From SZAS-79 sp038319115 (GTDB taxonomy: Bacteria; Pseudomonadota; Gammaproteobacteria; Burkholderiales; SG8-39): a stretch of 30,673 nt of DNA. The notes beneath the pieces were generated by a model. That model was not told the origin of the DNA. It was given only the letters and a program-made list of their open reading frames with translations, and did no database searches. Made by a program: the position numbers and the translations under genes. Of this stretch, positions 13,327-22,761 are shown one piece after another. Each line of letters begins with the position of its first letter. The stretch's first letter is position 1. Location of the stretch: the NCBI GenBank assembly GCA_038319115.1, contig JBBQCV010000016.1:1-30673 (forward strand). The letters are read 5' to 3'.

Positions 13327-14558
13327 CTCCCACCTCAACCTCGCTTTACTCCCGCCGCCCTGCGCCCGCGCGCACCGCCAGCCTGCCATTCGCCGCGCGC
13401 CTCACGCTGCGCTTTCTCGAGCGCCTCGCCAGCGGACGCCTGCACGTCGAACTGCCTTCGGGTGCGCGGTTCACCTTCGGCCCCGGCGGGCCGGAAGCCG
13501 CGATCGCATTCCGCGACTGGCGCGCCTTCGGGCGCCTGCTGCGTGGCGGGGATATCGGCTTCGCAGAAGCCTACCTCGACCGGCAATGGGATACGCCCGA
13601 CCTGACCGCGCTGCTTGCGCTGCTCGCGGCGAACCGCGCGGCGCTGGACGCCCCGTTGTACGGCAGCGTCGCCGGACGCCTGCTGCATCGCCTCATGCAC
13701 GCGCTGCGCCGGAACACGCGCGCCGGCAGCCGCCGCAACATCGCCGCGCACTACGACCTGGGCAACGATTTCTATTCGCTCTGGCTTGATCCGGGCATGA
13801 CCTATTCGAGCGCGTTGTACGACGCCCACGCCGGCGCGCCAGCGCGATCGCTCCAGTCGGCGCAGCACGCCAAGTACCAGCGCATCCTCGATCGCATCGC
13901 GCCCGCGCCCGGTTCACGCATCCTCGAGATCGGCTGCGGCTGGGGCGGGTTCGCGGAGCTCGCCGCGGGCGAAGGCTGCCATGTGACCGGCCTCACGCTG
14001 TCGCGCGAGCAGCTCGAATTCGCGCGCGAGCGGCTCGCGGTGGCGGGCCACGGCAAACGGGCGGCGATCGAGTTTCGCGACTACCGCGACGAAGCGGGCC
14101 AGTACGACGCGGTGGTGTCGATCGAAATGTTCGAGGCGGTGGGCGAACGCTGGTGGCCGGCGTATTTCGCCACCCTCGCTGCGGCCCTGCGCCCGGGCGG
14201 GCGGGCGGTGATCCAGGCGATCACCATCGCCGACGAACTGTTCGCGCGCTATCGCAAGGGCAGCGACTTCATCCAGCAGTACATTTTCCCCGGCGGCATG
14301 CTCGCCAGCCCGGCGCGGATTCGCGCGCTTGCGCTCGAGGCGGGCTTCGGCATCGAGGACGAGTTCAGTTTCGGGCCGGACTACGCGCGCACCCTGGCCG
14401 CCTGGCGCGAGAATTTCGCCGCCAATGACGAAGCGCTCCGGGCGCTGGGCTTCGACCGGCGCTTCGTGCGCCTGTGGGAGTTCTACTTCGCCTACTGCCG
14501 CGCGGGATTCACCAGCGGCTCGACCGACGTCATGCACTTCACGCTGGTAAAGCGGTGA
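13323..14558 (+). CDS. Cyclopropane-fatty-acid-synthase-like SAM methyltransferase
   Basis: This 411-aa protein has an N-terminal lipid-binding region (GGDIGFAEAYLDRQWDTPDL). The family motif YDLGNDFYSLWLDPGMTYSSA begins near residue 144. The SAM-binding loop RILEIGCGWGGFAE lies near 200, followed by SIEMFEAVGERWW, QYIFPGGMLAS and the C-terminal FYFAYCRAGF with the conserved Cys. These proteins transfer a methylene or methyl group from SAM to a double bond of phospholipid acyl chains. In this operon type the enzyme may act like the methylase of furan-fatty-acid synthesis rather than as a true CFA synthase, which sequence cannot settle. ATGA and GTGA overlaps join it to both neighbours. Confidence 0.92.
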   Translation: MTPTSTSLYSRRPAPARTASLPFAARLTLRFLERLASGRLHVELPSGARFTFGPGGPEAAIAFRDWRAFGRLLRGGDIGFAEAYLDRQWDTPDLTALLALLAANRAALDAPLYGSVAGRLLHRLMHALRRNTRAGSRRNIAAHYDLGNDFYSLWLDPGMTYSSALYDAHAGAPARSLQSAQHAKYQRILDRIAPAPGSRILEIGCGWGGFAELAAGEGCHVTGLTLSREQLEFARERLAVAGHGKRAAIEFRDYRDEAGQYDAVVSIEMFEAVGERWWPAYFATLAAALRPGGRAVIQAITIADELFARYRKGSDFIQQYIFPGGMLASPARIRALALEAGFGIEDEFSFGPDYARTLAAWRENFAANDEALRALGFDRRFVRLWEFYFAYCRAGFTSGSTDVMHFTLVKR

Positions 14559-15094
14559 GGCGCACGGGCGCGCTGCTGTTGGCCGCCGTCCTTGCCTGCC
14601 CGTTGCATGCGCAGGACGCGTTGCCTGCGCGGGACGCGTTGCCCGCGCGACTGGTGGCGGACGTACCGGGCCTCAGGCCGCTGGGCGCGGGCGCGTTCCG
14701 CTGGTTCGGCCTGGAAATCTACACGGCGACGCTGTGGACGCGTGGCGTCGCGCCCGACCCTGCGCAACCTTTTGCGTTGTCGCTGCGTTACGCGCGCAGC
14801 ATCAAAGGCGCCGCGATCGCGGCGCGCTCGGCCGAGGAGATCATCAAACTTGGCCTTGGCAGCGCCGGCGAACTGCGCGAATGGGAGCGCGCCATGGTGG
14901 GCCTGTTCCCCGACGTCTCCGAAGGCATGACGCTCACCGGGCAGAACGTGCCGGGCGGCGGCGCGCGCTTCTACCAGGACGGGCGCCTGCTCGGCGAGAT
15001 CGGCGGACCGGCGTTTGCGCGCGCCTTTTTCGCCATCTGGCTCGATCCGCAGACGAGCGCGCCGCGACTGCGTGCCGCGCTGCTGTCGCAATGA
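14555..15094 (+). CDS. Chalcone isomerase-like exported protein
   Basis: This 179-aa protein begins at a GTG overlapping the upstream stop (GTGA). An N-terminal signal peptide (RRTGALLLAAVLACPLHA, cleavage near AQDA) is followed by a chalcone-isomerase-like fold. That fold is recognisable from FRWFGLEIYTATLWTRG, LRYARSIKGAAIAARSAEEI, and a LPGxxxxFYxxG-like block here reading VPGGGARFYQDGRLLGE, then FARAFFAIWLDPQTSAPRLR. Bacterial members are not chalcone isomerases. They are periplasmic proteins that may bind fatty acids, which is family knowledge rather than something shown here. Confidence 0.87.
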   Translation: MRRTGALLLAAVLACPLHAQDALPARDALPARLVADVPGLRPLGAGAFRWFGLEIYTATLWTRGVAPDPAQPFALSLRYARSIKGAAIAARSAEEIIKLGLGSAGELREWERAMVGLFPDVSEGMTLTGQNVPGGGARFYQDGRLLGEIGGPAFARAFFAIWLDPQTSAPRLRAALLSQ

Positions 15095-16398
15095 CGGGCG
15101 CAGCACTTCCGCCAGCCGCGCTGGGCACCGGCGCACTGGCAGCCTACGGCGTACTCGCCCTGCCGTTGGCGAGCGCAGCGCTGCCGGTATACGTGCACCT
15201 GCCCAACCTGTACGGCGGGGCGCTCGGGATGAACCTCGCGCTGCTGGGCGCGATCCTGCTCACCGCGCGCCTGGCCGACGCGGTCATCGACCCGCTGCTC
15301 GGCGCGCTCAACGACCACCTGCAGCGACCGCGGCTCGCCATCACGGTCGGCATGCTGCTGCTCACGGCCGGCGTGCTCATGGCATTCAATCCGCCGCGCG
15401 ACGGTGCCTCGCTCAGCGCCTGGTCAGGCGCGTCCCCCGGTGCCTGGCTCGCGGCGGCCCTTGTGCCGCTCTACCTGGGGTACTCGATGGTGTCGGTGAG
15501 CTACGTGGCCTGGGGCGCGCTGCTCGGCGCGAGCCCGCATGAAAGGACGCGCGTCACCACCTGGCGCGAAGGCTTCGGCATCGCCGGCGTGATCCTTGCG
15601 AGCGTGCTGCCGCAGGCTCTCGCGCCCGACGCCGCCGGCGGGCTCGCGCGATTCAGCGCCGTGCTCGTCCCGGTTGCGGTGCTTGCCCTGCTGGCGTTGC
15701 TCGCCGCTGCGCCCCGGCCGGCCGCGCCGGTCCACCGCCCACCGGTCGAATGGAAGGCGATGCTGGCCCCGCTTTCCAATCCTCGCTTCCGGCGCCTGTT
15801 CGCGGTGTTCGTGCTGAACGGCATCGCAAGCGCGCTGCCGGCCACCCTCGTGCTGTTCTTCGTGGCCGATGTGCTGCAGGCGCCGCAGGCCGCGGGCTTG
15901 TTTCTAGCCCTGTACTTCGCCGCCGGCGCGGCCAGCCTGCCTCTCTGGCTCGCCCTTTCGCGCCGGATCGGCAAGGCCGCGGCATGGTTCGCTTCAATGC
16001 TGCTGGCGACCATGGCCTTCAGCGGCGCGTTCCTGCTGGGCGCCGGCGACATCGCCGGGTTCGCCGCGATCTGCGCGCTGTCCGGGCTCGCACTCGGCGC
16101 CGACCTCGCCCTGCCGCCCGCCATGCTTGCGGACACGATGCGCGCCGCGGGCGAGGAGTCGCGCGCCGGTGCGTATGCCGGGCTGTGGACCTTCGCCACC
16201 AAGCTCAACCTCGCCCTGGCCGCCGGGCTCGCGCTGCCCCTGCTGGCGCTGTCGGGTTACGTACCCGGCGATCCCGCCACCGTCCGTCCCCTCGCCTACG
16301 CCTACGGCCCGCTGGCCTGCGTGTTCAAGCTGATGGCCGCGTACGCACTGTGGCCCGCATGCGGGCTGCGCCCCACACCAGAAGGAGTCCGCACATGA
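15091..16398 (+). CDS. MFS transporter (GPH-like)
   Basis: This 435-aa hydrophobic protein has about 12 predicted membrane helices. Early motifs are LTARLADAVIDPLLGALND and a cytoplasmic loop with ERTRVTTWREGFGIAG, which resemble the glycoside-pentoside-hexuronide group of the major facilitator superfamily. A second half begins near PLSNPRFRRLFAVFVLNG. LALGADLALPPAMLADTMR is a typical helix 10 region. Such transporters recur in LitR/ChrR-type lipid operons, with no known substrate. Export or flipping of a lipid intermediate is speculative. Both ends overlap neighbouring genes (ATGA). Confidence 0.87.
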   Translation: MTGAALPPAALGTGALAAYGVLALPLASAALPVYVHLPNLYGGALGMNLALLGAILLTARLADAVIDPLLGALNDHLQRPRLAITVGMLLLTAGVLMAFNPPRDGASLSAWSGASPGAWLAAALVPLYLGYSMVSVSYVAWGALLGASPHERTRVTTWREGFGIAGVILASVLPQALAPDAAGGLARFSAVLVPVAVLALLALLAAAPRPAAPVHRPPVEWKAMLAPLSNPRFRRLFAVFVLNGIASALPATLVLFFVADVLQAPQAAGLFLALYFAAGAASLPLWLALSRRIGKAAAWFASMLLATMAFSGAFLLGAGDIAGFAAICALSGLALGADLALPPAMLADTMRAAGEESRAGAYAGLWTFATKLNLALAAGLALPLLALSGYVPGDPATVRPLAYAYGPLACVFKLMAAYALWPACGLRPTPEGVRT

Positions 16399-16934
16399 AA
16401 CGCAACATGGCCACCACGCTTGCCCTCATCGCCCTCACCCTGCTCGTCGCCGGCTGCAGTTCCGTGTCACCGGCCATGTACGCGCAGGAAAAGCCCGTGC
16501 TCGACCTGTACCGGTATTTCGACGGTACCGTCGACGGATGGGGACAGTTCACCGATCGCTCCGGCCGGGTGGTGCGCCGGTTCGTGGTCGAAGTGCGCGG
16601 CACGGTGGCGGGCGAGCGGCTCACCCTGGAAGAAGACTTCCGCTACTCAGATGGGAGCGTCTCCAAGCGCACGTGGAATGTGGTTCGCACCGGCCCCGCC
16701 ACCTTCACAGGCACCGCGGGTGACGTGGTCGGCACCGCGCGCGGGGAAGCGGCCGGCAACGCACTGCGCTGGACCTACGTTCTCGCGCTCGATGTCGACG
16801 GGCGCACCTACCATGTGGACTTCGACGACTGGATGTACCTGCAGGATGGGGTCGTAATGCTCAACCGTTCGCGCATGAGCAAGTTCGGCATTAGCCTGGG
16901 CGAACTCACGCTGGCTTTCAGGAAGCGCCCCTGA
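16395..16934 (+). CDS. DUF3833 family lipoprotein
   Basis: This 179-aa protein has a lipoprotein signal peptide, LALIALTLLVAGCSSV, with a lipobox LVAGC whose Cys lies near residue 22. It is followed by PVLDLYRYFDGTVDGWGQF, a hallmark of DUF3833, and later DFDDWMYLQDGVVMLNRSRMSKFG. The mature protein would be membrane-anchored in the periplasm. Function is unknown. Homologues co-occur with the amine oxidase/DUF1365/CFA genes. AAGGAG at 16382-16387 is a strong ribosome-binding site inside the end of the MFS gene. Confidence 0.9.
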   Translation: MKRNMATTLALIALTLLVAGCSSVSPAMYAQEKPVLDLYRYFDGTVDGWGQFTDRSGRVVRRFVVEVRGTVAGERLTLEEDFRYSDGSVSKRTWNVVRTGPATFTGTAGDVVGTARGEAAGNALRWTYVLALDVDGRTYHVDFDDWMYLQDGVVMLNRSRMSKFGISLGELTLAFRKRP

Positions 16935-17713
16935 TGCGACTTTTCGCCCCGCTCAATCCGCCCATCGCATCCTTCGCCGGGCGGCGCATCTGGCTGGTCG
17001 GCGCCTCCACCGGCATCGGGGCGGCCACCGCCGAGCTGCTCCTTGCCCAGGGCGCCATCGTCGCGGTCTCGGCGCGCTCGGCCGACAAGCTGCAGGCGTC
17101 CTTCGGCGACCGCGCAGTGGTGCTCCCGCTTGATGCCACCGACGCCGCGGCCACCCATGCCGCAGCCCAGCAGCTGCGCGCGCTGTGGGGCCGCATCGAC
17201 CTCGTGCTTGCGGTGGCGGGTACTTACAAGGAGATGCGCGCATCCGAGCTCAACCTGCCCGAGGCGCAGCGCATCGTCGAGGTCAACCTCGCGGCCACAC
17301 TCAACGTATTCGCCGCGGTGCAGCCGGTGCTCACCGAACAGCGCGCCGGTGGTTTCGCCATCGTGGCCAGCGTGGCCGGCTACGGCGGCCTGCCCAACAG
17401 CGTGGCCTATGGCGCGAGCAAGGCCGCCTGCATCAACCTCGCCGAGTCGCTCTACCTCGACCTGCGCAAGTTCGGCATCGCCGTTTACCTCATCACGCCA
17501 GGCTTCGTGGACACGCCACTGACCGCGAACAACGCGTTCCCGATGCCGTTCATCGTGAGCGCCGGGGAGGCCGCCTCCAGCATCGTCGCGGGCCTTGCGC
17601 GCGGCGATTTCGAGATCCACTTCCCGCGCACTTTCACGCGCATCCTCAAGATCCTCAACCTGCTGCCGTACCGACTGTACTTCTGGTGCGTACGCCGATT
17701 TACCGGACTGTGA
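16934..17713 (+). CDS. Short-chain dehydrogenase/reductase
   Basis: This 259-aa NAD(P)-dependent oxidoreductase has the glycine-rich cofactor motif WLVGASTGIGAATAELLLAQ, the NAG-like LAVAGTY, the catalytic Ser in VASVAGYGGLPNS, and YGASK with the YxxxK pair. PGFVDTPLT follows the cofactor. The C-terminal extension KILNLLPYRLYFWCVRRFTGL is hydrophobic and basic and may associate with the membrane, fitting a lipid substrate. Its start overlaps the DUF3833 stop by one base (TGATG). Confidence 0.92.
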   Translation: MRLFAPLNPPIASFAGRRIWLVGASTGIGAATAELLLAQGAIVAVSARSADKLQASFGDRAVVLPLDATDAAATHAAAQQLRALWGRIDLVLAVAGTYKEMRASELNLPEAQRIVEVNLAATLNVFAAVQPVLTEQRAGGFAIVASVAGYGGLPNSVAYGASKAACINLAESLYLDLRKFGIAVYLITPGFVDTPLTANNAFPMPFIVSAGEAASSIVAGLARGDFEIHFPRTFTRILKILNLLPYRLYFWCVRRFTGL

Positions 17714-17720
17714 GCCCCGC

Positions 17721-18146
17721 ATGAAAGACCTCGACCGCCTGGTTGCCTTCTACGAAAACCTGTCGCCCGAGGGCGTGCGCCACATCGGCGCGTTCTACGC
17801 CGCTGACGCGTACTTCAAGGATCCCTTCAACGAGGTGCGTGGCGTGGACAAGGTCCAGCGCGTCTTCGCCCACATGTTCAGGCAGGTGGCCGAGCCGCGC
17901 TTTCGCATCACCGAGCGCGTGAACGCCGCCAACGGCGCTGTCCTGATGTGGGATTTCACATTCCGGTTCAGTTCGGGCGGGGAGATGCAGACGATCCGCG
18001 GCGCCAGCCACCTGCGGTTCGACGAGCACGGCAAAGTCGCGTACCACTGCGACTACTGGGACGCCGCAGGCGAGCTTTACGCCAGGGTCCCCCTGCTCGG
18101 CGGGCTCATGCGCATGGCGCGGCGAAAACTGTCGGCCGGGGCCTGA
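17721..18146 (+). CDS. SnoaL/NTF2-like protein
   Basis: The 141-aa protein opens with a helix (DRLVAFYENLSPEGVRHIGAFY) followed by AADAYFKDPFNEVRG. It ends with HLRFDEHGKVAYHCDYWDAAGELY, the standard pattern of the SnoaL-like cone-shaped fold. Close relatives are the last gene of LitR-type lipid operons in beta- and gammaproteobacteria. They may isomerise or bind a small lipophilic molecule, but no activity is known. The ATG at 17721 is seven bases after the SDR stop. It is the last gene of the operon. The convergent gene ends at 18243 with a 63-bp repeat in between. Confidence 0.85.
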   Translation: MKDLDRLVAFYENLSPEGVRHIGAFYAADAYFKDPFNEVRGVDKVQRVFAHMFRQVAEPRFRITERVNAANGAVLMWDFTFRFSSGGEMQTIRGASHLRFDEHGKVAYHCDYWDAAGELYARVPLLGGLMRMARRKLSAGA

Positions 18147-18182
18147 ACGCACGCGCGGCGCGCCTCGAGCGAACCCGGACCA

Positions 18183-18245
18183 TGGCAGGATATCCCCCTG
18201 CGAGCCAATGTTGGCGCGGGGGAAGGCCGAAAATTGGCAGTATTA
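18183..18245 (-). repeat. 63-bp intergenic repeat, copy A
   Basis: On the minus strand this copy begins TAATACTGCCA, sharing its TAA with the stop codon of the gene on that strand, and ends TATCCTGCCA. The central stem pairs CCCCC (18222-18218) with GGGGG (18198-18194). It continues inward with GCG/CGC and CCAA/TTGG pairs around a 2-base loop. By hand count, 46 of 63 positions match the copy at 28656-28718 with no gaps. It fills most of the convergent gap between the lipid operon and the ugp cluster. Confidence 0.85.
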
Positions 18246-18992
18246 GAAGTCCGACCCAATGAGGTCGAGGCGGTCGGTAACGATGCAGTCGACGCCCCAG
18301 CCGAAGAGCTTGCGCGCCTCGGCGAGGTCGTTCACGGTCCAGCAAAGCACCGCATAGCCGGCGGCGTGGATGGCAGCGGCAAGCGGTTCGGTGAGCTCGC
18401 TGTACTTGCAGTGCAGCGCGACGCACTCGAGCTTTTCCATGCGGGCGTGCCAGTCGGCCGGGATGCGGCTCACGAGCAGGCCGCGCGGCAGCGCCGGCGC
18501 GACTTCCTTTGCGGCGGCGAGGGCTTCGGGCGAGAACGACGACAGCACCGGCGGCAGCTCGGCGCCGCGCCACAGGTCGAGCGCCCACTGCCCCACCGCG
18601 CGGCCGGTCTGCGCCTCATACCCCTTGGCCGGCTTGATCTCGACGTTGGCCCACAGGCCAAGCTCGCGGCACAGGTTGGCGGCCGCCACGAAAGTAGGCA
18701 CCTTCTCGCCGCGGAACGCTTCGCTGTGCCAGGCGCCGGCGTCGAAAGCCTCGATGTCCGCGTAAGCCATGAGCGGCACGCTGCCCCTGCCCGAGGTGGT
18801 GCGCTCGAAAGTCTCGTCATGGATGAGCACCGGCGTGCCGCCGCCGGCCAGCATCACGTCGAACTCGACACCGCGAAAGCCGAGCGACGCGCCGTGACGC
18901 AGGGCACCGAGCGTGTTCTCCGGCGCGAGCGTGCCGCCACCGCGGTGCGCGACCACGCGTGGGTAGGGCCAGCGGGACGCTGCGGCAGTCAT
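18243..18992 (-). CDS. ugpQ: Cytoplasmic glycerophosphodiester phosphodiesterase
   Basis: This 249-aa GDPD enzyme has the TIM-barrel catalytic signatures VAHRGGGTLAPENTLGAL (HR and E), GFRGVEFDVMLAGGGTPVLIHDE (ExD and HD), the metal ligand in WANVEIKP, and the C-terminal VNDLAEARKLFGWGVDCIVTDR. It hydrolyses glycerophosphodiesters to glycerol 3-phosphate and an alcohol. It has no signal peptide, so it acts in the cytoplasm, as UgpQ does on substrates imported by UgpABCE. It lies at the distal end of the ugp operon, seven bases after the exported paralogue. Its stop codon is the first three bases of the 63-bp repeat. Confidence 0.92.
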   Translation of the reverse strand: MTAAASRWPYPRVVAHRGGGTLAPENTLGALRHGASLGFRGVEFDVMLAGGGTPVLIHDETFERTTSGRGSVPLMAYADIEAFDAGAWHSEAFRGEKVPTFVAAANLCRELGLWANVEIKPAKGYEAQTGRAVGQWALDLWRGAELPPVLSSFSPEALAAAKEVAPALPRGLLVSRIPADWHARMEKLECVALHCKYSELTEPLAAAIHAAGYAVLCWTVNDLAEARKLFGWGVDCIVTDRLDLIGSDF

Positions 18993-18999
18993 GCGGCGC

Positions 19000-19946
19000 C
19001 TAGCGCAGCACGAGGCCGCGCGCTTCGATCACCTTGCGCGCGAGGTCGGGCCGGTCGGTGATGAGGCCGTCGACGCCGTAGCCCAGCATCTTGTCCATGA
19101 CCGCGGGATCGTTCACCGTCCATGCCAGCACCTTGATGCCGAGCGACTGGGCTTCCTTCACGCCCTGCGCATCGAGATCACCGAAATAGGCTGACCAGAA
19201 GTTGCCGCCGGCGGCCTTGATCATGCGCGGCACCGAGCCATGTTCGCGGTACTGGAAGCCCGCCGTCCACGCCGACGGGCCCGCCTGGTTGGCGCCGATA
19301 TTGTCGAAGCGCCGCTGGATGGTGAGGTACACGGTGGGAATCTCGGGGGCGATCTTCTGCACCACCTGCAGCGTGCGCCAGTCGAACGACAGGATCTGCG
19401 AGCGCCCCGCCATGCCGGCCTTGCGGATCTCCTCCACCACCGCGCGGGCAAAAGGCTCGGGCGCGACCGTCTCATGCGGCTTTTCGGGGTTGACCTTGGT
19501 TTCGATGGCGAAACGCACCGTGGAATTGCCTGAGCGCTTGACCATCTCGAACAGGTCCGCCAGGCGCGGGATGCGCGTGCCGTCGACGGCCTGCTGCTCG
19601 GCGAACTGGCGCGCGTACTGCGTGCCGGGCTTGATCCGGCCCACGTCGTACGCCTGCAGCTCGGCCCAGGTGAGCGAATGGATCGGCGGGCCGGACTGCT
19701 CGAGGAAGCGCCCTGCGGCATCGCGCGTGATGTCGGCGTTGAGCAGCGGGTCGTGGCTGATCACCAGCACCCCGTCCTTGGTGATCGCGATATCCAGTTC
19801 CAGCGTGGTGACGCCCAGTTCGAGCGCGCGCTGGAACGATGGCAGGGTGTTTTCGGGCAGCAGGCCCCGCGCGCCGCGATGGCCTTGCAGGTCCAGGGCG
19901 AGCGCCGGCCAGACCGCCACGGCCAGCAGGACCGCCAGCCAGCGCC

Positions 19947-19950
<4 letters not shown>
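19000..19950 (-). CDS. glpQ: Exported glycerophosphodiester phosphodiesterase
   Basis: This 316-aa GDPD protein carries an N-terminal signal peptide (MRRWLAVLLAVAVWPALA). The catalytic motifs are QGHRGARGLLPENTLPSF, LELDIAITKDGVLVISHDP, and the metal-binding Glu in FAIETKVNP. VNDPAVMDKMLGYGVDGLITDRPD closes the barrel. It should act in the periplasm, degrading phospholipid-derived diesters to glycerol 3-phosphate for the adjacent importer. Its start overlaps the UgpC stop (ATGA). The gene symbol follows the periplasmic GlpQ analogy. The sequence is not close enough to assert orthology. Confidence 0.88.
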
Positions 19951-20944
<994 letters not shown>

Positions 20945-20945
<1 letters not shown>

Positions 20946-21793
20946 TATTTCTCGGTCTCCACGAGGCCTTTCACGAACCACTTCTGCATGAGCACCACCA
21001 CCAGCGCCGGCGGCAGCAGCGCGAGGATCGCGGTGGCCATGACGAGGTTCCACTCGTTGGCCGCGTCGCTGCCGACGATCATGCGCTTGATGCCGATGAC
21101 GGTGGTGTACATCGATTCGTCGGTGGTGATGAGCAGCGGCCACAGGTACTGGTTCCACCCGTAGATGAACTGGATCACGAACAGCGCCGCGATGCTGGTC
21201 TTCGACAGCGGCAGCACCACGTCGAAGAAGAACCGCATCGGCCCTGCGCCGTCGATGCGCGCGGCTTCGGCCAGCTCGTCGGGAATGGTGAGGAAGAACT
21301 GGCGAAACAGGAACGTGGCCGTCGCCGAGGCGATCAGCGGGATGGTGAGCCCGGCGTAGGTGTTAAGCATGCCCAGGTCGGCCACCACCTGGAAGGTCGG
21401 GATGATGCGCACCTCCACCGGCAGCATGAGGGTGACGAAGATCATCCAGAAAAAGAAATTGCGGCCGGGGAAGCGGAAATACACGATCGCGAAAGACGCG
21501 ATGATCGAGATCGCGATCTTGCCCACCGCGATGACGAGCGCCATGATGAGGCTGTTGACCATCATCGTGGCCACCGGCGCAGCCGACCCCTTGTTCGAGC
21601 CCGCGATGAGCACCTGCGAATAGTTGGCGATGAGCTGGTCGCCGGGCAGGAGTCGCATCGGCACCGCGAGGATCTGCTCCAGGGTCAGCGTCGAGGCGAC
21701 GAAGGTCACGTACAGCGGGAACGCGACCGCGATCACGCCGAGCACCAGCACGGCGTGGGAGAAGAACGTAAGCAGGGGGCGGTTTTCTACCAT
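20945..21793 (-). CDS. ugpE: Glycerol-3-phosphate ABC transporter permease
   Basis: This 282-aa inner-membrane permease of the MalG type has six predicted helices. The EAA loop reads IPDELAEAARIDGAGPMRFF, through which it contacts UgpC. It begins MVENRPLLTFFSHAVLVLGV and ends QKWFVKGLVETEK; the terminal KGLVxGxxKG-like stretch is typical of UgpE-type proteins. The start lies seven bases after the UgpA stop. Partner and substrate assignment rests on the complete ugp gene order. Confidence 0.92.
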
Positions 21794-21800
21794 AGCGTGC

Positions 21801-22682
21801 TCAGTAGTTGACCTTGCGCTCGACGAAGCGGAACTGCGCCACCGTCAGCGCGATCACGATGAACATGAGCACCACCGACTGCGCCGAGGACCCACCGATG
21901 TCGGCCGACTTCACCCCGTCGTGGTAGACCTTGTAGACGAGGATCTGGGTGGACTGCGCGGGCCCGCCCTGGGTGGTGGCGTCGATCACGCCGAAGGTGC
22001 TGAAAAATGCGTACACGATGTTGACCACCAGCAGGAAGAACGTGGTGGGCGAGAGCAACGGGAACACGATGGTCCAGAAGCGGCGCATCGGGCCTGCGCC
22101 ATCGATGGCGGCGGCCTCGATGAGCGATTTCGGGATCGATTGCAGGCCGGCGAGGAAGAACAGGAAGTTGTAGCTGAGCTGGTTCCACACCGAGGCGATC
22201 ACCACCAGCAGCATCGCCTGGTCGCCATTGATGATCCAGTTCCAGTCGATGCCCATGCCCTTGAGCACGTAGGTGATGATGCCGATCGAGGGCGCGAACA
22301 GGAAAGACCACAGCACGCCTGCGATAGCCGGGGCCACCGCATAGGGCCAGATCAGGAGCGACTTGTAGGCGAGCGCCCCGCGCAGCACCCGGTCGGCCAT
22401 GGTTGCAAGCACGAGCGAGATCGCCAGGCCGAACCCCGCCACCAGCAGGCTGAACACCGCGGTGACCTTGAACGAGGCAAGGTAGTGCGGATCGCGGAAC
22501 AGCTCGACGAAATTCTGCAATCCTACGAACTCGGTCTTCAGGCCGAAGGCGTCCTGCAACTGGAACGAGAACCACACCGCCTGGAAAGCCGGCCAGAAGA
22601 AGAACACCACCGTCACCGCAATCTGCGGCGCGAGCAGCGCATACGGCAGCCACGGCGAGCGGAATACGACGCGCTTTTCCAT
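21801..22682 (-). CDS. ugpA: Glycerol-3-phosphate ABC transporter permease
   Basis: This 293-aa permease of the MalF type opens MEKRVVFRSPWLPYALLAPQ, with the UgpA-like AVWFSFQLQDAFGL and FVGLQNFVELF. Six membrane helices are evident and the EAA loop is IPKSLIEAAAIDGAGPMRRF. It pairs with UgpE. The gene is separated from ugpB by 79 bases that contain a strong stem-loop, a layout also known for binding-protein/permease junctions elsewhere. Confidence 0.92.
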   Translation of the reverse strand: MEKRVVFRSPWLPYALLAPQIAVTVVFFFWPAFQAVWFSFQLQDAFGLKTEFVGLQNFVELFRDPHYLASFKVTAVFSLLVAGFGLAISLVLATMADRVLRGALAYKSLLIWPYAVAPAIAGVLWSFLFAPSIGIITYVLKGMGIDWNWIINGDQAMLLVVIASVWNQLSYNFLFFLAGLQSIPKSLIEAAAIDGAGPMRRFWTIVFPLLSPTTFFLLVVNIVYAFFSTFGVIDATTQGGPAQSTQILVYKVYHDGVKSADIGGSSAQSVVLMFIVIALTVAQFRFVERKVNY

Positions 22683-22724
22683 CTAAGCCCGCTCGGTGTC
22701 TACGGTGTTCGGGGGGAGGATCTG

Positions 22725-22751
22725 AAGGAGGGGGGCAGAGCCCCTCTCCTT
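22725..22751 (-). other. Intercistronic stem-loop between ugpB and ugpA
   Basis: On the minus strand AAGGAG-A-GGGG pairs with CCCC-C-CUCCUU around a 5-base loop, an 11-position stem with one mismatch. It lies 11 bases after the ugpB stop. No T-run follows, so partial termination or protection of upstream mRNA is more likely than full termination. That would leave more binding protein than permease; this is inference. Confidence 0.6.
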
Positions 22752-22761
22752 TCAAGACCTC

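Noticed and set aside
18183..18245. Repeat copy A as an ordinary rho-independent terminator
   Set aside because: The stem is strong but no run of T follows on either strand, and the other copies share border motifs that a terminator would not need.
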